In this document: positions 25,138 through 32,803 of the stretch, piece after piece | Position numbering within the stretch: the stretch's first letter is position 1 | Layout of the letters: each line of letters starts with the position of its first letter | Origin: Oligoflexus sp. | GTDB lineage: Bacteria; Bdellovibrionota_B; Oligoflexia; Oligoflexales; Oligoflexaceae | Reading direction: 5' to 3' | Assembly: GCA_014378195.1 (NCBI GenBank) | Contig: JACMOC010000014.1 | Span: 1-64,000, forward strand | Length of the DNA: 64,000 nt | Position numbers and translations under genes: made by a program | Notes under the pieces: generated by a model | Told to the model about the DNA's origin: nothing | Seen by the model: the letters and a program-made list of their open reading frames with translations, nothing else | Databases searched by the model: none

Positions 25138-26295
25138 TCAAATTTTAAGAACACTCTCTATATCAAGCTTAAAACTGGCTGCTTTTTTCTGGTCAAATTT
25201 GAGTAACAGGACTTCTATCCGTCGCTGTTTGGCTGATTTCGGATGAAAGGCTTTCTGCAGGTTTTGGGCTCCCATGCCTAGGCAGCTCATCTTCTCCCTT
25301 GGAATGCCTTGTTTTACCAGTAAAACACAGAATGCCTCCGCGCGCGCCTGACTCAATTTAACATTGAGTTCAGGATCGCCGACCCGATCCGTATGGCCCA
25401 TCACGACAATCTGTGACCAAGCGTCAGCATCTTTGACGAGCACCTTCGCAAGAGCTTCGCTTTGCTCTCGGGATCGTTTGTCGAGCTGCGTTGCATGCGG
25501 CGCGACATTAAACACGAAGGGTTCAAAAATCACAGCCTTACTTTCATTTACTTTTGGCGTCGGCTCGGATGGAGGAGGCGTAGGGAGAGGGATTGTTGCG
25601 GATGGATTTGCCGTTAGGGGCGGCGGCGACTCTCCGGGCATCGATGGTATAGGCTGTGGCTTTTCGATCTGAGGCGCCGTAGATTCCGTGGGGGCACCCT
25701 GAGAAACAGGCCATGAAGTCGCAATGCTAAGACTAACAAGAAAAGTTTGGATATTGCGGTTCTCATCATTGATTGCTGCTAAATAAGAGACGCCTAGGGC
25801 TGGAGAGAGCTCACCAGTATGCCACGCATACTGCGCTGCAATCCCAGGCATGAATAAAAATTCGTTCTCCTGGTTGGACGCTGCTGCGTATTTTACGCCT
25901 TTTCCTGCTAGACCACGTACAGTAGGACCAAAGGACCATGAATCCGTTACCGGATATAGGTATTGAAGCTCAAGCATAAGCGCGGTCCAACGCGCGTCCT
26001 GTTGAATTCCCGTCCCATTTTTACTGCCTTTTACCTGTGAACTTGCAATCCCGAGGCCGAACCCCCATGTGCCTGAAAGAGCGGAATAATCGAGAGTCGC
26101 CAGGCCTGCCAGCGTAACGCCGGATTTATTGATTTCATCAATTTTTTGGGTTGAGACGCTCGTCCCTCCCACTTCCAATCCCAAACCATAGGAAACGGGA
26201 TTGGTCTGAGAATCTCCCAATGCCTTCTGAGAGACGAAAACTATGAGGGCCGCGAGCACCAAGCTACGTGCCAGAGGTCGATAAGCTCTTCTCAC
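25138..26295 (-). CDS. OmpA-family outer-membrane protein
   Basis: A 385-residue protein with a signal peptide (cleavage after A-L-G). Residues about 30-190 are a probable eight-strand beta-barrel (alternating strands such as L-M-L-E-L-Q-Y-L and T-F-L-V-S-L-S-I). A Pro-rich linker (about 195-245) follows, then an OmpA peptidoglycan-binding domain near 250-370 with G-H-T-D-R-V-G-D and L-S-Q-A-R-A-E-A-F. The final about 15 residues are extra. It tethers the outer membrane to peptidoglycan. First gene of a probable two-gene transcript with the collagen-like lipoprotein. Confidence 0.85.
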   Translation of the reverse strand: MRRAYRPLARSLVLAALIVFVSQKALGDSQTNPVSYGLGLEVGGTSVSTQKIDEINKSGVTLAGLATLDYSALSGTWGFGLGIASSQVKGSKNGTGIQQDARWTALMLELQYLYPVTDSWSFGPTVRGLAGKGVKYAAASNQENEFLFMPGIAAQYAWHTGELSPALGVSYLAAINDENRNIQTFLVSLSIATSWPVSQGAPTESTAPQIEKPQPIPSMPGESPPPLTANPSATIPLPTPPPSEPTPKVNESKAVIFEPFVFNVAPHATQLDKRSREQSEALAKVLVKDADAWSQIVVMGHTDRVGDPELNVKLSQARAEAFCVLLVKQGIPREKMSCLGMGAQNLQKAFHPKSAKQRRIEVLLLKFDQKKAASFKLDIESVLKI

Positions 26296-26421
26296 GCCGT
26301 ATTCCTTTATCGGAGGTTCAGCATAATTATGGCACTTTTCTGTTTCGTATCAAACATTAAGAGTCGGTTGTGGCTCTCAAGAGGAATTGAGATAGGACCA
26401 AATAGCCTTTGGTCATTCGAC

Positions 26422-27505
26422 CTAGGAAGCTTTTTTTTCAGCTACATTTCCACGTTTTACGTTGGTCATCGAAAGGCGTTTTTGAATCCGAACGGGCACG
26501 AGGTGGACCTTAGGATCACTCGGGGCGCCATCAAGCTTATAAGTTTGGGAGACAAGGCGGTTGAGAACCGAATCCGAGGCCTTTTCCTCAAATTGGGAAA
26601 ATCCAAATAATGCCATCGCAACCAAGGGATTCCACACACCGACGGCCAAAGCCGGCGGCACAGATCCCAGGTCGGGTATGAACTCCAGCTCAAGATTCAT
26701 TTTATCTTTACGAAAATCGACAGTACCTTCTCCACGGACTTCCAATACATCCACGTTAATTGCAGTTTTTTTGACGTTCAGGAGCCCTCCGTTGAACTCC
26801 AGTTCCGCACCGAGGGTTCGGTACGGAACGTTTTCGGAATGAACACCGAAACTGGCAAGGTTTGCAGCATTAACGGTGTTCAAAGGACGGCGACATTATA
26901 CGAAAACTCTCGATTGATTTTTGCCTCGTAGTGCGCGCTTGGAGAAAGAGCCGATTCGCGGCATTGTTGACCTTGAGATTCAAAATAAGGTCTTTGATAA
27001 CGATCCGTGGCCACTCGCGCGTGCTGCGGGGAATAGCCTTGATTCTTGTGATCAGATCATCGACGGCCTTTGGATCAAAATCATTCTGAAGCCCTTCGAT
27101 AGTGAGGCGGTTGTTAATCAGACTTAAGCCAAGTTCGGCCCCTTCAATCTTGATCTCAGTAATCGCCTGAACCCCACTCGCAAAACGAAAAGGATTGAAG
27201 CTTATCTTCACGCGATCGATCGGTTTGCTGAGCAAAGCGCGATTGAGAGTGCGGGGCAGAGGCCTGTAGCCCCACCGCAAATCGTGTAGAACAACGACCA
27301 TACCAGCCGACCCCGGCCACATGCGCAGGACGCTGTACCGCAGCGTTATACCGTAGTCCTTTTCGAGCTGCTCAGTGATTCTCAAACGAAACTGATTTTG
27401 GCCCCAGGAGCTGGCTGCGGCACCGCACAGGACGATACCAACAACGGCCAGGAGGAGGCTGACGATCAAAAGGCGAGCAAGCCACTTTTTTAGCATGAGG
27501 GTCAT
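26422..27505 (-). pseudogene. AsmA-like protein gene split by frameshift and probable deletion
   Basis: The first part (27505 to 26870, 211 codons) has an N-terminal membrane helix and an AsmA-like start with A-E-L-G-L-S-L-I-N-N-R-L-T-I-E-G-L, then ends. The second (26883 to 26422) is in another frame and reads like the C-terminus of an AsmA/YhdP-type protein: L-E-F-N-G-G-L-L-N-V, V-R-G-E-G-T-V-D-F, L-E-F-I-P-D-L. Upstream of 26883 its frame is closed by a stop. The full family is usually over 500 residues, but both parts sum to about 360, so a central deletion as well as a frameshift is likely. AsmA-type proteins move lipids to the outer membrane. Confidence 0.6.
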
Positions 27506-27708
27506 GATTGCGGTTCCGAGCTAAGTCGCGAGGTCTTCGGCGTCTGAGACATTACCTGTCTCCATTTGTATACAGACCGCTACTTTATGAACAAACGCTT
27601 AAAAAGCAGCCCATTTGGTCGAGATTTTAAGCTAGGCAACCCCTTCCCTCCTCTTCGAAATGAGATCAGACTATTATTGAGTATTACCCTAGAAGCCAGG
27701 ATCTTTGT

Positions 27709-28497
27709 ATGCTCAAGATGAAAAGTCAGTACCGACGATGGGCCTACATATTAGGGTGGTTGACCATGGCGTTTGTGAGTGGCCCAAAGGCTTCGGCTAA
27801 GGGCAATATAGCTCTTATATATCGTGGACCTGCAGCGTGTGATGGATGCGCTGAGGCCGCTGCCGATATGGTAAAACAGTCAGGACAGCATCTCGAAGTC
27901 CATTATATCGGTCCTGATGAAGACTTAACATTCTCGGATGCTGCTTTCGCAAATGCCGTTCTGTACGTTCAGCCCGGTGGAGGTGACAATCTCGATGAAA
28001 CCTATGAAAAAGATATAAAGCCCTATCGCGCTTACGTCCGAAATTTTATCAAAAATGGTGGTCGCTATTTAGGCATCTGCATGGGCGGATATTTAGCGGG
28101 CCAGCCTGGCTTCGACCTTATTCCTGGAATTGCCGATCAGTACATCAGACTCGACCATGCTCAAGTGAAACATTCGGGCGATACTGTTGTTGAAGTCAAA
28201 TGGGGCGATCATCAGCGCACCATGTTTTTTCAGGACGGACCATTTTTCAAGCTTTCAAAACAAGGGCTCCTTACCTCCAAAACCCAGGTCCTTGCGCGGT
28301 ACGCCTCGTTACCAAATGACGACTCTGCCGAAGACGCTATCGCCGCGATGATAGCACCTTTTTATCAGGGGAAAGTGGCTGTTATAGGCCCCCATCCCGA
28401 AGCCACCGGATCATGGTATCGAGAGAGTCAACTCAAGGCTCCGCTTGAGCTGACCGAAGACATCAGCCTTGAGCTTATCCTCGCTCTTTTGAAATAA
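27709..28497 (+). CDS. Exported BPL_N-type class I amidotransferase-like protein
   Basis: A 262-residue protein with a signal peptide (hydrophobic 15-25, cleavage after A-S-A). The mature domain matches BPL_N, the amidotransferase-like domain found in front of some biotin-protein ligases: Y-V-Q-P-G-G-G-D-N, then L-G-I-C-M-G-G-Y-L-A-G with a nucleophile-position Cys (about residue 124), and G-P-H-P-E-A-T-G. No biotin ligase domain follows and the protein is exported, which is odd for the family. It lies 213 bases upstream of the Pls-like synthetase. Reaction not known. The start could be ATG 27709 or, less likely, ATG 27718. Confidence 0.7.
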   Translation: MLKMKSQYRRWAYILGWLTMAFVSGPKASAKGNIALIYRGPAACDGCAEAAADMVKQSGQHLEVHYIGPDEDLTFSDAAFANAVLYVQPGGGDNLDETYEKDIKPYRAYVRNFIKNGGRYLGICMGGYLAGQPGFDLIPGIADQYIRLDHAQVKHSGDTVVEVKWGDHQRTMFFQDGPFFKLSKQGLLTSKTQVLARYASLPNDDSAEDAIAAMIAPFYQGKVAVIGPHPEATGSWYRESQLKAPLELTEDISLELILALLK

Positions 28498-28710
28498 GTC
28501 GCGACCGCTGTCTCAATTGTCACAAGCTGGAAAACCTGGAAAACCTCACGCTCCCGCCAACTTGCACCCTGACCCTCACTTATAACTTGCCGAAAAAACA
28601 GATTTTATCTTTAATCATATCTCGCCATGGAGTTGATTAAGTCGCCCACCAGTGTTAGCAAACTGATGGGCCGAAGACTTTAGTTAAACTTCTGTCCTCA
28701 GGAGTGGAAC

Positions 28711-31700
28711 TTGCGCAATTTAAATAGACTAGCACCAAGCAACGTGTTGACTTCGGAACTGCCTGAACCGGCTAACGAAACGCTGCCATGTTATTTCGCA
28801 TGGTGCGCTGCGCGTTATGCGGATCGCATCGCCGTTGAATTTCAAAGCCAAAAGCTAACTTACGCTGCGCTCAAAGATCAAATCGATCGATTTGCGTATT
28901 ATCTGCGTGGACATGGGGTCGTACGAGGCGATCGTGTTGCGATTTATATGCCGCGCGGTCTGAGTATGTTTGTTGCCATGCTGGGAGCGATGGAAGTCGG
29001 CGCCGCTTATGTCCCCATGGACCCTAGCTTTCCGCTCGACCGCGTAGATTATATTATTAAAGACAGTAAGGCAGTCCTACTCTTAACAACGGGTGAATTA
29101 GGTTCGTCCATTCCCGACGTGCCCCTCCTCTTACTCGACGAAGATCTTGAGGGTATCCTCGCTATTCATGTAGAATTGCCAACGCTACCGCCCTATGACG
29201 TGAATCCCCAGGATTTGGCTTACATTATTTACACATCAGGTTCTACGGGTCGCCCGAAGGGCGTGATGATTCGCCACGCGAGCATCTGCCATTTCATTAG
29301 GTCAGAAAGTTCGATCCTTCAAATCAAAAGCGATGATCACGTCTTTCAAGGCTTTTCTCTTTCTTTTGATATGTCTCTCGAAGAAATCTGGACGACCTTT
29401 TGGGCGGGTGCCAAGCTCCTCGTTGCGGGTCCTGAGCTTATCAATGCCGGACCGGAATTGGGTCACGCTCTGGCTCAAGCGGGCATCACTGTCTGGCATT
29501 GCGTTCCGACTATGCTCGCCATGCAGGATCACGAAATCCCTTCGCTGCGACTTATCAACTTAGGAGGGGAAGCCTGCCCAGCGGATCTTGTCAAACGTTG
29601 GCATCATCCGGGACGTCGTATACTCAACACATACGGCCCGACGGAAACAACCGTGACGGCCACCTTCGCGGAATTGCTTCCGGACGAACCTGTAACGATC
29701 GGTCGCCCTTTGCCCGGCTACGAAACCTTCGTTCTTAACGAACATCTTAGGGTTGTCGCGGATGGAGCTGAAGGCGAACTCTGCATCGCTGGACCAGGAC
29801 TAGCGGTCGGGTACGTGAATCAAGAAACGCTGACCCACGAAAAGTTCGTAAGTTTCGATGATCCGGCCACTGGTTTGGCCAAAGCTATTTATCGCTCAGG
29901 CGATCTTGTTCGGCTGGACGAAAAAGGGAACATCGTATTCCTCGGCCGCATCGATACCCAAATCAAGATCAGGGGTTTTCGCGTCGAGCTCGCTGAGATT
30001 GAATCTGTCTTGATGCAAGATACTGCCATTAAATCAGCCGCGGTCGCTCTCCTTAAGGATTCACATGAGATAGAGACTCTCGTCGCATTTGCTGTGCTCA
30101 AATCCGGCATTGCACTTGACGAAGCCGCCCTCTGGCAATTTATGCGTTCGCGCATGCCGCCCTACATGGTGCCGACGGTCATCAGTATTCTCAATGAATT
30201 CCCCCTCCTACCGAGTGGGAAAATCGACCGCAAAAAGCTGCATTTTCCCGAAGGCGCGCAGGTCCGTTCGCGAGCCATCATCGCGCCGAGCACACTCCTC
30301 GAAATACAATTGCACAGTGTCTGGAGCAAGCTTTTTGCGCCGGCTCCCGTTTCGATCGACGACGATTTTTTCCTGGATCTGGGTGGCCATTCTCTTCGGG
30401 CTGCCCTGATGGTTTCGCAAATGCGGAAGGAGATGAACCTCAGTATCATCTCTATGCAGCATATCTATCAGCATTCCACGATACGGAAATTGGCGGCCTA
30501 TTTGGAGGAAAACCTCGAAGTCGACCATGGCGAGAGTCTCCTCAACCCCTTTCACCACGTTCCAAACCTTAGGTATTACCTCTGTATAGCGGCCCAATGT
30601 GTGGGTCTCATATTCATCTTTGGCATTTTTGCGTTGCAGTGGATCGTGCCCTTTTTCAGTTATTCTTATGCCACCCATCACGACGAACCGAAAATCCTGT
30701 CGCTCCTTATTGCGATCTGTACGTATGCGGCTACGTTTCCTCTTGTCGCAACCATTGCCATCGTAAGCAAATGGTTGGTCATTGGCCGATACAAGGAAGG
30801 TGATTACCCGCTCTGGGGATCCTATTACCTTCGGTGGTGGTTTGTGCGCCGCATACAGGACCTTGTCCCTCGTTATATGATGCGCGGCACCGCAATGTTA
30901 AATACTTACTATCGACTGATGGGAACCAAAATCGGCAAAGGCGTTTATGTGGGCAACGTTCAGATCGATGCGCCTGACCTCCTGACGATCGGCCATGGCA
31001 CTTCAATTGGTGACGGTGCAATGATCAGTTCGTGTTCCGTCGAAAAAGGGCTGCTGCGGCTCCGACGCGTTGCCATCGGCAATCGCTGCGTTCTGGGGCA
31101 GATGAGTGGCATCGGAATGGATAGCGTTATGGAGGACGGTTCGGAACTTGACGATCTGTCGCTCCTTCCAAACGGTCATCGTTTGCCTGAATACGAATGC
31201 TGGGCCGGTTCTCCGTCACGCTTTCAATCAAAGCGCAACAAGACCGAAGTCCTGGGCCACGAAGTGACAAGCAAGTGGAACTGGCAAACAAACCTTATGC
31301 TTGGCATCTTGACGATGTGTTTGCCGGTTTTTGCTTTAGGGCCTGTTTTGCCAGGTCTTATACTTATTTCCGAGCTCGACTATAACAGCAACGAAATCTA
31401 CTTTCTTCTCTCATCGCCTCTGGTCGCTTTGTTTTTTGTGTTTAGCATGAGCTTTCAGATCATCGCTTTGAAAAAGATCATTCTAGGCCGCATGACCGCC
31501 GGTAAAGTCAGTCTCAAAAGCATGCGTTACGTGCGTTTCTGGTTCGTAAGCCGCCTCATGGATATCAATCTTGAACTGATTAAACCCCTTTATGCTACGC
31601 TCTACCTGGCTCCTCTCTATAGGGCCCTCGGCGTAAAAATCGGCAAGAGGTCAGAGGTATCCACCGCCGAATCCGTGCTATGGGATCTATTGAGCCTTGA

Positions 31701-32688
31701 TGACGAATGTTTTATTGCCGATGGCGTCTCCTTGGGTGTCCCGCGAATAGCCGATGGTTATATCCATTTCAAACCGACCGTGATCGGCAAACGTACGTTT
31801 TTAGGGAATAGTTCTTTGATATCGGCAGGCGCGACGCTTGGCGACAAGGTCCTTATCGGGTGTTTGTCCGTTCCTCCCAAAGACCCAAAAAAGCAGGCCG
31901 AAACATCGGCGTCGTGGTTTGGCTCGCCGGCCTTGTTCCTACCCCAGAGGCAGACCCACAATAACTTTGATGAACGAAGCACGTTTTTACCCTCACGCCA
32001 ACTCTATGTCTCGCGGCTGGTCATTGAGTTTATCCGAATACTTTTGCCCTTGAGCTGTATCATCGGAATCAGCTCGCTTGTCGTCTCGGTTATGGTTACG
32101 CTCACGTTTCTCGGGTACTCGGCGTTTTCGCTGCTCCTCCTTCTTCCTTTCATAGGAATAGGAGCCGGCCTGACGGGAGCCATCATCACGCTCGTTATTA
32201 AACGGCTTGTCGTCGGCAAATATTCGCCGCGCATTCGACCCTTGTGGAGCCCTTTTGTCTGGCGAAGCGAACTTGTCACATGCCTCTACGAAAACCTGGC
32301 TGTTACGCTGTTGATAAACCACCTGCGAGGCACACCCTTCATCAATATGTATCTGCGCTTGATCGGCTGCAAAATCGGTCGCCGCGTTTATACAGACACA
32401 ACCGATATCACGGAGTTTGATGTTGTGACGATTGGGGACGATGTGGCGTTAAATGATGAGTGTGGGCTGCAAACTCACCTTTTTGAAGATCGCCTTATGA
32501 AAATCTCGTACGTGACAGTCGGTGATCGATGCACCGTGGGTTCGCGGTCGATCGTTTTGTATGATTCTGTCATGGAACCCGACTCTCAGCTCGGCGACTT
32601 ATCGATGCTTATGAAAGGCGAAACCTTGCCCCGGGGAACTGAATGGGAAGGATCCCCCGCTCAGAAGGTCGTCCGGAAGGTGCCTTAA
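28711..32688 (+). CDS. Pls-like single-module NRPS with membrane/beta-helix terminal domain
   Basis: A 1325-residue protein in the architecture of epsilon-poly-L-lysine synthetase. Adenylation domain about 20-510: Y-T-S-G-S-T-G-R-P-K-G (A3), F-D-M-S-L-E-E-I-W (A4; D220, M221, E224), N-T-Y-G-P-T-E-T-T (A5), Y-R-S-G-D-L (A7), L-P-S-G-K-I-D-R (A10). Carrier domain about 520-595 with phosphopantetheine Ser561 in G-G-H-S-L. Then six membrane helices in three pairs (about 620-690, 860-920, 1101-1165), each followed by a domain with left-handed beta-helix repeats (near 720-850, 960-1085, 1195-1320), the TIGR02353 type. The TTG start at 28711 is supported by AGGAG at 28700-28704. There is no condensation or thioesterase domain. 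The expected product is a membrane-made poly-amino acid; its monomer is not known. Confidence 0.85.
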   Translation: MRNLNRLAPSNVLTSELPEPANETLPCYFAWCAARYADRIAVEFQSQKLTYAALKDQIDRFAYYLRGHGVVRGDRVAIYMPRGLSMFVAMLGAMEVGAAYVPMDPSFPLDRVDYIIKDSKAVLLLTTGELGSSIPDVPLLLLDEDLEGILAIHVELPTLPPYDVNPQDLAYIIYTSGSTGRPKGVMIRHASICHFIRSESSILQIKSDDHVFQGFSLSFDMSLEEIWTTFWAGAKLLVAGPELINAGPELGHALAQAGITVWHCVPTMLAMQDHEIPSLRLINLGGEACPADLVKRWHHPGRRILNTYGPTETTVTATFAELLPDEPVTIGRPLPGYETFVLNEHLRVVADGAEGELCIAGPGLAVGYVNQETLTHEKFVSFDDPATGLAKAIYRSGDLVRLDEKGNIVFLGRIDTQIKIRGFRVELAEIESVLMQDTAIKSAAVALLKDSHEIETLVAFAVLKSGIALDEAALWQFMRSRMPPYMVPTVISILNEFPLLPSGKIDRKKLHFPEGAQVRSRAIIAPSTLLEIQLHSVWSKLFAPAPVSIDDDFFLDLGGHSLRAALMVSQMRKEMNLSIISMQHIYQHSTIRKLAAYLEENLEVDHGESLLNPFHHVPNLRYYLCIAAQCVGLIFIFGIFALQWIVPFFSYSYATHHDEPKILSLLIAICTYAATFPLVATIAIVSKWLVIGRYKEGDYPLWGSYYLRWWFVRRIQDLVPRYMMRGTAMLNTYYRLMGTKIGKGVYVGNVQIDAPDLLTIGHGTSIGDGAMISSCSVEKGLLRLRRVAIGNRCVLGQMSGIGMDSVMEDGSELDDLSLLPNGHRLPEYECWAGSPSRFQSKRNKTEVLGHEVTSKWNWQTNLMLGILTMCLPVFALGPVLPGLILISELDYNSNEIYFLLSSPLVALFFVFSMSFQIIALKKIILGRMTAGKVSLKSMRYVRFWFVSRLMDINLELIKPLYATLYLAPLYRALGVKIGKRSEVSTAESVLWDLLSLDDECFIADGVSLGVPRIADGYIHFKPTVIGKRTFLGNSSLISAGATLGDKVLIGCLSVPPKDPKKQAETSASWFGSPALFLPQRQTHNNFDERSTFLPSRQLYVSRLVIEFIRILLPLSCIIGISSLVVSVMVTLTFLGYSAFSLLLLLPFIGIGAGLTGAIITLVIKRLVVGKYSPRIRPLWSPFVWRSELVTCLYENLAVTLLINHLRGTPFINMYLRLIGCKIGRRVYTDTTDITEFDVVTIGDDVALNDECGLQTHLFEDRLMKISYVTVGDRCTVGSRSIVLYDSVMEPDSQLGDLSMLMKGETLPRGTEWEGSPAQKVVRKVP

Positions 32689-32803
32689 GGTCGGGTACCG
32701 ATAAAGGCTAACCGCTTGAAAATTTTGAATAAAAGAAATTCTTTCTGGCACCAAATTTTTTAAGCGCCTGGATCCCAAAAACCTGAGTGTCTCCACCAGA
32801 GTC

